This document shows positions 10,043 to 18,292 of a DNA stretch of 64,000 nucleotides, in pieces. Made by a program: the position numbers and the translations under genes. The stretch comes from Bacillota bacterium (GTDB taxonomy: Bacteria; Bacillota; Clostridia; Peptostreptococcales; Anaerovoracaceae). The DNA is taken from assembly GCA_029101005.1 (NCBI GenBank), contig JAQXQE010000023.1, positions 42,285 through 106,284 of the forward strand, read 5' to 3'. Numbering within the stretch: position 1 is the first letter of the stretch; each line of letters begins with the position of its first letter. A model generated the notes under the pieces. That model had not been told where the DNA came from. It did not search any database and was given only the letters and a program-made list of their open reading frames with translations.

Positions 10043-11305
10043 TTACATAATATCTTCTGGTGATGCAACGTAGCCTGCTACTGCTGATGCTGCCGCAACT
10101 GCAGGGCTTGCGAGGATGATCTCACTCTCTACGTGACCCATTCTTCCGACGAAGTTTCTGTTAGTTGTCGAGATTGTTCTCTCGCCCTCGCACATTACTC
10201 CCATGTGACCGCCCATGCATGGGCCACAGCTTGGAGTGTTAACTGCACATCCGGCCTTGATGAAAATCTCCATGATTCCCTCTTCGATGCACTGCAGGTA
10301 GATTGCCTGTGTTGCAGGAACGATGTTGACGCGGATTCCGTCAGCGACCTTGCGGCCCTTGAGAACCTTTGCAGCCATTCTCATATCCTTCATTCTTCCG
10401 TTAGTGCAGGAACCGATTACAACCTGATCGATGTGTGTTCCCTTAACCTCATCAACTGTTCTTGTGTTTGATGGGATGTTAGGCATCGATACTGTATTCT
10501 TCAGCTCTGAGAGGTTGATCTCTACGACTCTCTCGTACTCAGCATCCTCATCTGCCTCATATACTGTGAATGGGCGGATGCATCTTCCTTCAACATACTC
10601 CATTGTCTTCTCATCAACTGGGAAGATTCCGTTCTTGCCGCCAGCCTCGATAGCCATGTTGCAGATTGAGAATCTGTCATCCATCTCGAGCTCAGCTACG
10701 CCAGGGCCAGTGAACTCGATTGACTTGTACAGTGCTCCGTCTACACCAATCTCTCCGATCAGGTGGAGGATTACATCCTTACCTGTAACCCACTTTGAAG
10801 GCTTGCCTGTCAGAACCACCTTGATTGCTGATGGAACCTTGAACCAGGTCTTGCCTGCAGCCATGCTTGCTGCATAGTCTGTTGAACCAACTCCTGTCGA
10901 GAAAGCTCCAACAGCTCCATATGTACATGTGTGTGAGTCAGCTCCGATTACTACATCTCCCGGACCTACGAGACCTTTCTCAGGAACGAGCGCATGCTCA
11001 ATTCCAACATTTCCAGTATCGTAGAAGTGAGTGATGTTATGCTTCTTTGCGAAGTCTCTCGCCTTCTTTGAGAGTCTCGCTGATTCTATATCCTTACATG
11101 GTGTGTAGTGGTCGAGAATGATCGCGATTCTGTCCTTGTCGAAAACTTCTTCGAAGCCTGCTTCCTCGAAGATTCCCACGGCAACTGGAGTTGTGATATC
11201 ATTGCCGAGCACCAGGTCCAGTCTAGCCTCTATCAGCTCTCCTGCCTTGACACTCTCACGGCCCACATGAGCTGCGAGAATCTTCTGTGTCATTGTCATG
11301 CCCAT
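10043..11305 (-). CDS. leuC: 3-isopropylmalate dehydratase large subunit
   Basis: 420 residues, an aconitase-superfamily [4Fe-4S] enzyme with cluster cysteines in VIGSCTNGR and [10 protein letters not shown] and an [10 protein letters not shown] motif. The short length matches the LeuC form that works with a separate 160-residue LeuD. The first ATG (MGMTMTQKI) has AGGAGG 10 nt upstream; the internal ATG of MTQKI is an alternative. It follows leuA by 33 bp. Confidence 0.95.
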   Translation of the reverse strand: MGMTMTQKILAAHVGRESVKAGELIEARLDLVLGNDITTPVAVGIFEEAGFEEVFDKDRIAIILDHYTPCKDIESARLSKKARDFAKKHNITHFYDTGNVGIEHALVPEKGLVGPGDVVIGADSHTCTYGAVGAFSTGVGSTDYAASMAAGKTWFKVPSAIKVVLTGKPSKWVTGKDVILHLIGEIGVDGALYKSIEFTGPGVAELEMDDRFSICNMAIEAGGKNGIFPVDEKTMEYVEGRCIRPFTVYEADEDAEYERVVEINLSELKNTVSMPNIPSNTRTVDEVKGTHIDQVVIGSCTNGRMKDMRMAAKVLKGRKVADGIRVNIVPATQAIYLQCIEEGIMEIFIKAGCAVNTPSCGPCMGGHMGVMCEGERTISTTNRNFVGRMGHVESEIILASPAVAAASAVAGYVASPEDIM

Positions 11306-11338
11306 TGTTCTAATACCTCCTGATTCTCTATCCTGCTC

Positions 11339-12862
11339 TTAGTTACCCTTCATCTTGTTCAGCTTATTCAGTGCTGCGAGGTAAGCCACGATACTTGACT
11401 CGATTACGTCTGTTGAAAGTCCGTGACCTGTGCAGGACTTGCCATCTGAGTTAAGCTTGATTGTTGCGTCTCCCAGTGTGTCCTTACCCTCAGAGATTGA
11501 GTAGATTGAGAAGTCTGCGAATGTATGCTCAGCTGGCATTACGATGTGGTTGATAGCTCCGAACGCTGCATCCAGAGGACCGTCTCCGAGGCAAACAGCT
11601 TCGTATGTCTCACCATCGCACTCGAGGTTAACTGTGCAAGTAGCTGTTGTGAAGTTACTTGTGTTAACTGAGAACCAGTTCAGCTTGTATCCTGTATCCT
11701 CATCGTCGCTCATCATATTGTGGTTAACGATAGCGATGAGGTCGTCGTCATTAACTGTCTTCTTCTTATCGCATACTACCTTGAACTCCTCGAAGCAGCT
11801 TACCAGCTCCTCCTTGTCGAGCTCATATCCGAGAGCCTTCAGTCTCTCAGCGAATGCGTGCTTACCTGAGTGCTTACCGAGTACGAGGTTGTTCTCTGTG
11901 ATACCAACTGACTCTGGAGTCATGATCTCGTATGTAGCCTTGTTAGCGAGTACTCCGTGCTGGTGGATTCCAGCCTCGTGAGCGAATGCGTTCTTACCAA
12001 CGATTGGCTTGTTCAGAGGTGCTGACTGACCGATGATGTTGTATACAGTCTTTGATGTCTTTGATATCTGAGTTGTGTCGATTCTGTTTGTTACTCCGTA
12101 TACATCAGGTCTTGTGTACATAGCCATTACTACTTCCTCGAGTGAAGTGTTACCAGCTCTCTCTCCGAGACCATTGATTGTACACTCGATCTGTCTAGCT
12201 CCTCCGAGTACTCCAGCCAGTGAGTTAGCAGTAGCCATTCCGAGGTCGTTGTGGCAGTGTACTGAGAAGATTACATCGTCTGGTCTGTCGATGTGGCTCT
12301 TCACATATGAGATGAGCTCTCTCATCTCGTCTGGTGTTGTATATCCAACTGTGTCTGGCAGGTTGATTGTTGTAGCTCCGTTAGCAACAACTGCGTTAAC
12401 AACCTTAACCATGAAGTCGTAATCGCTTCGTGTAGCGTCCTCACATGAGAACTCGATGTTTGAACAGAACTTGCGAGCGTACTTTACAGCAGCTGCTGCG
12501 TTCTCGAGAACCTGATCCTCTGTCATCTTCAGCTTATACTGCATGTGCAGTGGTGATGTTGCGAGGAAAACATGGATTCTTGGGTCGACAGCGCCCTTAA
12601 CTGCGTTCCATGCTGCATCGATGTCCTTCTCTACTGATCTTGAGAGCGAAGCAACTGTGCAGTCCTTAACAGTCTCAGCTACAGTCTTAACTGACTCGAA
12701 GTCTCCAGGTGATGAAATTGCAAATCCAGCTTCTATGATATCTACTTTAAGTCGCTCTAGACACTTAGCTACCTCAATCTTCTCCTTAAGGTTCATGCTG
12801 CAGCCAGGTGACTGCTCGCCGTCTCTGAGTGTCGTGTCGAAAATCTTAATGTCATTAATCAT
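11339..12862 (-). CDS. leuA: 2-isopropylmalate synthase
   Basis: 507 residues. The N-terminal TIM barrel contains DTTLRDGEQSPG with the metal ligand Asp, HCHNDLGMA and NGLGERAGNTSLEEV, and the C-terminal LeuA dimer domain begins near residue 370 and should give leucine feedback. It condenses acetyl-CoA with 2-oxoisovalerate. The ATG is preceded by AAAGGAGAAGAATC. It is the first structural gene after the leader peptide and attenuator, so the whole leu-ilv cluster is probably controlled from there. I considered homocitrate or citramalate synthase, but the leuCDB context favours LeuA. Confidence 0.94.
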   Translation of the reverse strand: MINDIKIFDTTLRDGEQSPGCSMNLKEKIEVAKCLERLKVDIIEAGFAISSPGDFESVKTVAETVKDCTVASLSRSVEKDIDAAWNAVKGAVDPRIHVFLATSPLHMQYKLKMTEDQVLENAAAAVKYARKFCSNIEFSCEDATRSDYDFMVKVVNAVVANGATTINLPDTVGYTTPDEMRELISYVKSHIDRPDDVIFSVHCHNDLGMATANSLAGVLGGARQIECTINGLGERAGNTSLEEVVMAMYTRPDVYGVTNRIDTTQISKTSKTVYNIIGQSAPLNKPIVGKNAFAHEAGIHQHGVLANKATYEIMTPESVGITENNLVLGKHSGKHAFAERLKALGYELDKEELVSCFEEFKVVCDKKKTVNDDDLIAIVNHNMMSDDEDTGYKLNWFSVNTSNFTTATCTVNLECDGETYEAVCLGDGPLDAAFGAINHIVMPAEHTFADFSIYSISEGKDTLGDATIKLNSDGKSCTGHGLSTDVIESSIVAYLAALNKLNKMKGN

Positions 12863-12917
12863 GATTCTTCTCCTTTGCTTTTCTTAAAGTGATTCATAGA
12901 ATACGTAGATATAAATT

Positions 12918-12952
12918 AAAAACCGTGTGACTTGTCGTTACAAGTCACACGG
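12918..12952 (-). terminator. Attenuator terminator of the leu-ilv operon
   Basis: A perfect 13 bp stem (5' arm CCGTGTGACTTGT on the minus strand) with a 4 nt loop, followed by UUUUU. It lies between the leader peptide (13018-13107) and leuA, inside the leader transcript, so it acts before any structural gene. An 8 nt segment overlapping the leader stop codon (13014-13021, AUAAGUCA on the transcript) can pair with part of the 5' arm (UGACUUGU, 12940-12947), giving a plausible antiterminator. Confidence 0.85.
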
Positions 12953-13017
12953 CTGATAACCATAGTAAAGCGCGACGCGCAAATGCTTAAGTGTATCGTG
13001 GCAATTCGTGGCATGAC

Positions 13018-13107
13018 TTATAACGCTATTGACGGCTTAATAAGGACTAGGCCGAGAATAGCGCTGATAATCAGGATGCTAATTGCTACGAAGTTGATTA
13101 CCTGCAT
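13018..13107 (-). CDS. Branched-chain-rich leader peptide (attenuation), 29 aa
   Basis: A 29-residue frame in which 16 codons are Ile, Leu or Val, including dense runs such as ISILIISAILGLVLI. It has an AAAGGAA site 7 nt before the ATG and sits about 35 nt after a predicted transcription start. The peptide itself is probably not a stable product; in leader-peptide attenuation, ribosome stalling on scarce Ile/Leu/Val codons leaves downstream RNA free to form an antiterminator. The terminator at 12918-12952 and pairing segment at its stop codon fit this scheme. It could alternatively be read as a single-span membrane peptide. Confidence 0.82.
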   Translation of the reverse strand: MQVINFVAISILIISAILGLVLIKPSIAL

Positions 13108-13148
13108 TTGTACGTTCCTTTTGTTCTTCAGTGTTTTTTTACAGTAGA

Positions 13149-13177
13149 ATACTATACCTGTTTCCGTGTAAAGTCAA
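13149..13177 (-). promoter_or_regulatory. Promoter of the leu-ilv operon
   Basis: Minus strand -35 TTGACT (13172-13177), a 17 bp spacer and -10 TAGTAT (13149-13154). The expected start lies about 35 nt before the leader-peptide ATG. Confidence 0.75.
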
Positions 13178-13179
13178 CA

Positions 13180-13194
13180 ATATACATGGTATAT
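13180..13194. promoter_or_regulatory. Candidate LysR binding site
   Basis: ATATACATGGTATAT, a 6 bp inverted repeat with a 3 bp centre that satisfies the T-N11-A pattern of LysR-type sites. It ends 2 bp upstream of the leu-ilv -35 hexamer, where an activator would touch RNA polymerase. The adjacent LysR gene (13223-14167) is the natural candidate. This is inferred from position and symmetry. Confidence 0.5.
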
Positions 13195-13198
13195 TTTG

Positions 13199-13218
13199 TT
13201 GTTTTTATACAAAAACAA
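13199..13218 (-). terminator. AT-rich hairpin after the LysR gene
   Basis: Stem TTGTTTTT/AAAAACAA (8 bp) with a 4 nt loop, 4 bp past the lysR stop. It is AT-only in the outer stem, so it may be a weak terminator or part of the leu-ilv control region. Confidence 0.35.
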
Positions 13219-13222
13219 TCTT

Positions 13223-14167
13223 CTACCAGCTAGCTGATTTTGGTTCCAGAATAAGGCTTTCCTTTATTTGGTGCCATAGTATATCTTTGTGCGCAACATC
13301 TATACATGTATCTGCGAAATCCCTATAGAGCGGATTAGTTCCATTCTCCTTATTCGCAATAAGACCTATCGTTCTTTGCACACCTTCTTCCATTTTAACC
13401 AGTTTTGGAACAGCTTTGCTAGGCAATTCTGCATTTGCGTTGAGATACTGAAGAGCCGATATCATGCTTACTCCATATCCGCTTCCGCACGCAAGCAGAA
13501 TGAGTTCCGTTCCTATTCTATCTGACGCGATTCTTCCTCCAAGCCCTTCCTTTCTGATCGCGTGAAGCGAAGTCCTATCTTCTCCATACTCACCAACGAA
13601 GAATACCGGACCATCAAGATCCTTCAATCTACAAGGTGCATCGCAGTTCTTAGCCTTTGACATAACCGCGAAGTATGGGTCATCCTCTAGCTTTCTCCAC
13701 GCCAGGCTGTCAACAGGCACTACATCTTCGATTACACCGATATCATATGAGCCATTCTCTATGCCCCTCTTAATCTCATAACTGTCTGCAATAATGATAT
13801 CGATGAAGACATCTGGGTACATCTCCCTTACCTTCAGAACTGCTCTTCCAAGCCATCTTTTTGCCGCACTCTCTATCGACGCAACATGAAGCGCGGACTT
13901 AGACTCAAGTCTTCTGGCAAATACCGCCGCCTCGAATCCATCATATGCATTGACCATTCTCTGGAATTCCGCCAGGAGACTTCGCCCAGCTACCGTGAGA
14001 GATACTCCGTTGTACTTCCTCTCTATGAGCTGAATCTTCAATTCGTCTTCCATCTTATTAATAATGTAGGCAACTCCAGCCTGTGTATAACCGAAGCGCT
14101 CGGCTGCCTTACTAAGACTGCCGAGTTCTGCCACTGATAGGAAAACCTTCATCTTGTTAATATCCAT
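13223..14167 (-). CDS. LysR-family transcriptional regulator, likely of the leu-ilv operon
   Basis: 314 residues. The N-terminal winged helix-turn-helix (FLSVAELGSLSKAAERFGYTQAGVAYIINKMEDEL, cut here as two motifs LSKAAERFGYTQAG and AYIINKMEDEL) is followed by a periplasmic-binding-like effector domain of the usual length. It lies directly upstream of the leader peptide and promoter of the leu-ilv operon in the same orientation, so I infer that it controls that operon, perhaps in response to a pathway intermediate, layered on top of attenuation. It resembles the second LysR of the window (34381-35262) in its DNA-binding helix (TQAG). Confidence 0.88.
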   Translation of the reverse strand: MDINKMKVFLSVAELGSLSKAAERFGYTQAGVAYIINKMEDELKIQLIERKYNGVSLTVAGRSLLAEFQRMVNAYDGFEAAVFARRLESKSALHVASIESAAKRWLGRAVLKVREMYPDVFIDIIIADSYEIKRGIENGSYDIGVIEDVVPVDSLAWRKLEDDPYFAVMSKAKNCDAPCRLKDLDGPVFFVGEYGEDRTSLHAIRKEGLGGRIASDRIGTELILLACGSGYGVSMISALQYLNANAELPSKAVPKLVKMEEGVQRTIGLIANKENGTNPLYRDFADTCIDVAHKDILWHQIKESLILEPKSASW

Positions 14168-14224
14168 ACTGCCCCCCCTGGTATCGTCTGTGATTTGGTT
14201 AGCTCATAGTTTTTCTTTTACCCT

Positions 14225-14253
14225 ATTATAAAATCCCTCTTTTCTTCCGTCAA
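14225..14253 (-). promoter_or_regulatory. Promoter of the LysR gene
   Basis: Minus strand -35 TTGACG (14248-14253), 17 bp spacer, -10 TATAAT (14225-14230). CGTCAA at the -35 and TTTGACG at about 14272-14278 form an inverted pair around an AT-rich centre, which could serve autoregulation. Confidence 0.75.
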
Positions 14254-14341
14254 TTTGAAATATATAATGTATTTGACGAAGATGGATTTTGTAACAAAGT
14301 TCTAATATTCACACGTGCAAATACTAGACAGGTGTGCACCC

Positions 14342-14355
14342 GCGCCTTTCGGCGC
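14342..14355. other. GC-rich tetraloop hairpin
   Basis: GCGCC TTTC GGCGC on the plus strand, which reads GCGCC GAAA GGCGC (a GNRA tetraloop) on the minus strand. It is the first of three hairpins between the LysR promoter and the acyl-CoA ligase gene. Confidence 0.45.
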
Positions 14356-14383
14356 AAGCATTTACCTATATATAACCCCCCAA

Positions 14384-14421
14384 AATGACAAAAGAGGCGC
14401 TAACGCGTCTCTTTTGTCATT
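14384..14421 (-). terminator. Long 17 bp hairpin downstream of the acyl-CoA ligase gene
   Basis: Arms at 14384-14400 and 14405-14421 pair over 17 bp with one G-U, loop TAAC. On the minus strand the 3' arm ends in TTTTGTCATTTTG. It probably backs up the terminator at 14432-14456 and insulates the divergent control region of the LysR gene. Confidence 0.6.
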
Positions 14422-14431
14422 ATGCAAGAAA

Positions 14432-14456
14432 GGGATGCAACAAAATGTTGCACCCC
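14432..14456 (-). terminator. Terminator of the acyl-CoA ligase gene
   Basis: Stem GGGTGCAACA/TGTTGCATCCC (one G-U) with a short loop, followed on the minus strand by TTTCTT, 6 bp past the stop codon. Confidence 0.65.
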
Positions 14457-14462
14457 TATTAT

Positions 14463-16238
14463 TTATTCTTTTATTTCGGCTTTCACTGCTTCGATCTTCG
14501 CGAGTTCTTCCTCTTCGAGGATTCTATAAGCTACTTTGCCGACGAGTGTCTTAGGAAGCTCGTCTCTGAACTCGATATCATAAGGCATTGAGTACTTGGC
14601 GATGTTCTTCTTCGCATATGCCATGAGCTCTGCCTTTGTCTCATCGTTCTTAGGAACGCCTGGCTTAGGCATTACGAACATCTTAACCTTCTGCATCTTG
14701 TAATCATCTGGAACTCCGATTGCGCAGCTCATCTGTACGAGCTCATATGCATCGAAGATGTTCTCAAGCTGTGCTGGATAGATGTTATATCCAGATGAGA
14801 TGATCATTCTCTTAGCTCTTCCCTTGAAGTAGATGAAGCCCTCATCATCCATGAAGCCGAGGTCTCCTGTGTGTACCCATATGAGTCCGTCGCTGTGCTC
14901 TCTGAGTACTGCAGCTGTCTCCTCTGGCATATCGAGGTAGCCTGTCATCACTGATGGACCAGCGAGCACGATCTCACCTTCCTCGCCGTATGGCACTACT
15001 TCATCTGTGCCCGGCTTTACTATCTTATAGTATGTATCTGGGAATGGGATTCCAATGCTTCCCTCCTTGAACTTCAGCGGAGGTGTCAGGCATGATGCTG
15101 TTACGCACTCTGTTGTTCCATATCCCTCTCTGATCTGGATTGATGCCTTGTGATCATAGAGGAACTTATCGAACTTCTTCTTGAGCTCAACTGAGAGTGA
15201 GTCTCCGCCACTGAAAACTCCCTTCAGGCAAGCCAGATTGGCCTTCTCCATTGATGGCAGTCTGAGCAGCGCCTCGTACAGTGTAGGTACTCCAGCGATG
15301 AAGTTGCACTGGTACTTAGTGATCAGCTTCGCATAGCTCTTCGCTGTGAATCTTGGAACGAGGATACATCTACCGCCCTGGGAGAGCATTGTGTGGATGC
15401 ACACTCCCAGGCCGAAGCCGTGGAAAAGAGGCATTGCTGCAAGCATTTTATCTCCCGGTCTGAACATAGGATTAGTCTCGACTACCTGCTGGCTCAGCGC
15501 ATTGAAGTTAAGGTTGCTGAGTACGATTCCCTTTGTTGTTCCTGTTGTTCCACCTGAGTACAGAATTGCTGCTGGATCCTCTGGCTTTCTATGAACCTTG
15601 CAATTCCAGAAGCATGCCTTACCGAGCTTCATGAACTGATTCCAACGGATTACTGGAGCATCTTCTGGAATCTTCTTGATCTTTCGTCCGTCTGTGAGCA
15701 TGTATCCTGCTCTGATTGGTTTGCTCAGCTCATCCTTGATTCTCGCAAGGATCACGTTAACGACCTTCGTGTTCGCTCTGATTGCTTCGATCTTGTTATA
15801 GAACTGGTCGAGTGTTACTACTGTCACGCTGTTAGACATGTTCAGGTAGTTCTCGATCTCCTTCTCTGCTGACAGCGGATGCACCATGTTCGCAACAGCT
15901 CCTACCATGTTAACCGCATAGAGCATGTAGATTGCCTGCGGACAGTTAGGCATTGCGATTGTTACTCTGTCGTCTTCTCTTACGCCGATTGTTCTGAGCG
16001 ATCTCGCGCAAGCGTGGATATTCTCAACCATCTTCTTATATGTTGTTGGCTTGCCCATGAAATCAAAGGCAACATTATTCGGATATTTCTTCGCTGCTTC
16101 CTCGACCATCTCGCAGATTGAGCCGTTGAAGTACTCTGTCCTCATCGGAATATCTCCGAGTGCTCCCTTCCAAGGTGTCGCAACCCCCTCTGGAATGCCA
16201 AACTCGATTCTTCCGTTCTCGTTAATTGTTCTCTCCAT
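14463..16238 (-). CDS. Long-chain acyl-CoA ligase / AMP-dependent synthetase
   Basis: 591 residues of the ANL superfamily: P-loop-like YSGGTTGTTKG near residue 217, GYGTTECV in the A5 region, TGDLG in A7 and the A10 lysine in LPKTLVGK. It should activate a fatty or other carboxylic acid to the acyl-AMP and then acyl-CoA. FadD-like length suggests a medium- or long-chain substrate; specificity is not readable. An AGGAGG box lies 12 nt before the ATG and 9 nt before an adjoining in-frame TTG (16241), so either codon could start translation. It is monocistronic, with its own extended -10 promoter and terminator. Confidence 0.85.
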   Translation of the reverse strand: MERTINENGRIEFGIPEGVATPWKGALGDIPMRTEYFNGSICEMVEEAAKKYPNNVAFDFMGKPTTYKKMVENIHACARSLRTIGVREDDRVTIAMPNCPQAIYMLYAVNMVGAVANMVHPLSAEKEIENYLNMSNSVTVVTLDQFYNKIEAIRANTKVVNVILARIKDELSKPIRAGYMLTDGRKIKKIPEDAPVIRWNQFMKLGKACFWNCKVHRKPEDPAAILYSGGTTGTTKGIVLSNLNFNALSQQVVETNPMFRPGDKMLAAMPLFHGFGLGVCIHTMLSQGGRCILVPRFTAKSYAKLITKYQCNFIAGVPTLYEALLRLPSMEKANLACLKGVFSGGDSLSVELKKKFDKFLYDHKASIQIREGYGTTECVTASCLTPPLKFKEGSIGIPFPDTYYKIVKPGTDEVVPYGEEGEIVLAGPSVMTGYLDMPEETAAVLREHSDGLIWVHTGDLGFMDDEGFIYFKGRAKRMIISSGYNIYPAQLENIFDAYELVQMSCAIGVPDDYKMQKVKMFVMPKPGVPKNDETKAELMAYAKKNIAKYSMPYDIEFRDELPKTLVGKVAYRILEEEELAKIEAVKAEIKE

Positions 16239-16282
16239 CAATTGATTCTTCCTCCTGATAAATACCGTCTCAAAACCATATA

Positions 16283-16309
16283 ATTATATCACATCAGTCA
16301 AATTGTCTA
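16283..16309 (-). promoter_or_regulatory. Extended -10 promoter of the acyl-CoA ligase gene
   Basis: Minus strand TGTGATATAAT (-10 TATAAT at 16283-16288 with an upstream TG), and a weak -35 TAGACA (16304-16309) 15 bp away. It shares the TGTG(A/C)TA(C/T)AAT form seen at several other starts in the window. Confidence 0.6.
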
Positions 16310-16404
16310 GTTTTTGACGAAGCTATTGAACCGCCCTTGCTCTTGTTATAAATTATTAGTGGTGCACTCTCGCACCCATTCACAATAACGAAAGAAGGTA
16401 CACA

Positions 16405-17022
16405 ATGTTAGTAGATAAAAGCATTTCCGAGTTCACCGAGGTTCTCGCTTCTAACGCTCCTGTCCCAGGTGGTGGCGGCGCTGCTGCTCTAATCGGAGCT
16501 ATCGGAATCTCACTCGGCGACATGGTCGGCGAACTCACAACTGGTAAGAAGAAATACGCAGATGTCGAGGAGGATATCCAGCGCCTCATGGCACGCTCTC
16601 AGGAGCTCCGCGTGAAGTTTCTCGAGCTGATCGACGGCGACGCCGAAGTTTTCGCTCCGCTCGCCAAGGCTTACAGCATCCCTAAGGATGATCCTAACCG
16701 CGACACAATCATGGAGGACGCTCTCCGCCTTGGCTGCTCTGTCCCAATGGACATTATGCGCACTTGCGCTGAGGCACTTGATGTCGTTGCCGAGTTCGCC
16801 CAGAAGGGCTCCAAGCTCGCAATCTCCGACGCCGGTTGCGCCGCAGTTGCATGCAAGGCCGCTATGCAGGCTGGTTCACTCAACGTCTTCATCAACACCA
16901 AGTCAATGAAGGACCGCGACTACGCCGATGCCCTCAACAAAGAGGCCCACGAGCTCCTCGCCAAGTACGAGCCAATGGCAGACGAGATCTACCAGCTCGT
17001 ACAGGACAAATTCCAGCAGTAG
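16405..17022 (+). CDS. fchA: Methenyltetrahydrofolate cyclohydrolase (FTCD_C family)
   Basis: 205 residues matching the formiminotransferase-cyclodeaminase C-terminal family: APVPGGGGAAAL near the N-terminus and long helices after it. In acetogens and other Clostridia, stand-alone members (FchA) convert methenyl-THF and formyl-THF. The gene after it is folD, so it belongs to folate one-carbon metabolism. The ATG has a GAAAGAAGG site 6 nt upstream. FolD enzymes usually have cyclohydrolase activity too, so the division of labour is not certain; glutamate formiminotransferase-linked cyclodeaminase is an alternative activity. Confidence 0.82.
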   Translation: MLVDKSISEFTEVLASNAPVPGGGGAAALIGAIGISLGDMVGELTTGKKKYADVEEDIQRLMARSQELRVKFLELIDGDAEVFAPLAKAYSIPKDDPNRDTIMEDALRLGCSVPMDIMRTCAEALDVVAEFAQKGSKLAISDAGCAAVACKAAMQAGSLNVFINTKSMKDRDYADALNKEAHELLAKYEPMADEIYQLVQDKFQQ

Positions 17023-17045
17023 CCCCGCAGATCAACTCCGTTGTC

Positions 17046-17121
17046 CCTTGCGCGGATTACCCTTGCGCGGATTGCAACTTGCGCGGATTACCCTTGCGCG
17101 GATTACCCTTGCGCGGATGAT
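17046..17121. repeat. Five tandem copies of a 15 bp GCGCGGATT unit
   Basis: Units CCTTGCGCGGATTAC at 17046-17060, 17061-17076 (16 bp variant), 17077-17091, 17092-17106 and 17107-17121 (last diverged at the 3' end). The array fills the gap between fchA and folD. Unit three shares the 13-mer ACTTGCGCGGATT with the larger array after folD. Confidence 0.9.
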
Positions 17122-17161
17122 AAAATACCAACGAAGAATACAATAACCTAGGAGAAATAAT

Positions 17162-18016
17162 ATGGCTAAAGTATTGAAAGGTGCACCTGTTACGGCTGCA
17201 CTCAACGAAAGAATGATTGCCGATGTAGAAGAGCTTCGTGCTAAGGGAGTTGATCCAACTCTCTGCATCTTCAGAGTTGGCGAAAGACCAGATGACCTCT
17301 CATACGAGAGAGGTGCTATGAAGAGATGTGAGAAGATTGGTGTTACAGTTAAGAATGTTGTTCTTCCTGCCGATGTAGACCAGGACGCATTCGATGCTAC
17401 TCTCACTGAGCTCAACAATGACCCTGCAATCCACGGTATCCTGATGTTCAGACCTCTGCCTAAGCAGCTCGACAACGAGAAGGCTCGCCAGATGCTGAAC
17501 CCAGCTAAGGATGTCGACGGATGCACAGATGGTTCACTTGCAGGTGTATTCACTAACACTAAGACAGGATTCCCGCCTTGCACAGCACAGGCTGCAATGG
17601 AGATTCTGAAGTTCTATGATGTACCTCTTCGCGGCAAGTCAGCTGCAGTTATCGGCAGATCCCTCGTAGTAGGCAGACCTGTTTCGATGATGCTCATGCA
17701 CGAGAACGCTACAGTTACCACATGCCACACAAAGACCCCAGACCCTGCGGCAGTTGCAAGCAAGGCTGATATTCTCATCGCTGCATCCGGTCAGCTTCAC
17801 TCAATCAGCCCAGCTTACACAAACCCTGATCAGGTTATCATCGATGTAGGCATCAACTGGGATGAGACCAAGGGCGGCATCTCCGGCGATGTAGACTTCG
17901 ACGCTGTTGAGCCATGCTGTAAGGCACTCACACCAGTACCAGGCGGAGTTGGCACAGTAACCACAAGCGTACTCGTATCACACGTAGTCGAAGCAGCAAA
18001 GCGCACAGTAGAATAG
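17162..18016 (+). CDS. folD: Bifunctional methylenetetrahydrofolate dehydrogenase / methenyl-THF cyclohydrolase
   Basis: 284 residues, the usual FolD length. The N-terminal catalytic domain has the active-site YERGAMKRCEKIG lysine region and the ILMFRPLPKQ motif; the Rossmann domain has VIGRSLVVGRP and the C-terminal PVPGGVGTVTTSVL signature. It interconverts methylene-, methenyl- and formyl-THF using NAD(P). AGGAG lies 7 nt before the ATG. It follows fchA by 139 bp, a gap filled by tandem repeats, and is followed by a second array containing the same core. Together they supply formyl-THF for purines, with purC nearby. Confidence 0.95.
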   Translation: MAKVLKGAPVTAALNERMIADVEELRAKGVDPTLCIFRVGERPDDLSYERGAMKRCEKIGVTVKNVVLPADVDQDAFDATLTELNNDPAIHGILMFRPLPKQLDNEKARQMLNPAKDVDGCTDGSLAGVFTNTKTGFPPCTAQAAMEILKFYDVPLRGKSAAVIGRSLVVGRPVSMMLMHENATVTTCHTKTPDPAAVASKADILIAASGQLHSISPAYTNPDQVIIDVGINWDETKGGISGDVDFDAVEPCCKALTPVPGGVGTVTTSVLVSHVVEAAKRTVE

Positions 18017-18036
18017 CAGTGCGCACTGCACTTCGC

Positions 18037-18212
18037 GCGGATTGCCGTTGCGCGAATTGAGCAGCGGTGCGGACTTGTGCGGATTGCCGTTGCGCGAATT
18101 GATCAGCTGTGCGGACTTGCGCGGATTGCCGTTGCGCGAATTGATCAGCTGTACGGACTTGTGCGGATTGCCGTTGCGCGAATTGATCAGCTGTGCGGAC
18201 TTGCGCGGATTG
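18037..18212. repeat. Four tandem copies of a 42 bp unit after folD
   Basis: Full copies at 18037-18078, 18079-18120, 18121-18162 and 18163-18204, with a partial fifth to 18212. The unit starts GCGGATTGCCGTTGCGCGAA and contains TTGATCAGCTG. Because 42 is divisible by three the array stays open in several frames on both strands; I regard the resulting 14-residue repeat peptides as artefacts. It carries the same ACTTGCGCGGATT core as the 15 bp array before folD. Confidence 0.92.
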
Positions 18213-18247
18213 GATTTGTGAAGTATAGGAAAAATGCATTTAACCAC

Positions 18248-18276
18248 TTGTCAATTGCACAAGTATCAATTACAAT
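18248..18276 (+). promoter_or_regulatory. Promoter of the c-di-GMP riboswitch transcript
   Basis: -35 TTGTCA (18248-18253), 17 bp spacer, -10 TACAAT (18271-18276). Transcription would start about 10-15 nt before the riboswitch P1 helix. Confidence 0.65.
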
Positions 18277-18292
18277 ACATTTATCTAGAATA

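Noticed and set aside
12863..13222. T-box upstream of leuA
   Set aside because: No T-box sequence is seen; the leader peptide and hairpin explain the region better.
17046..18212. Possible CRISPR arrays
   Set aside because: Units are head-to-tail with no unique spacers, and no cas genes are present.
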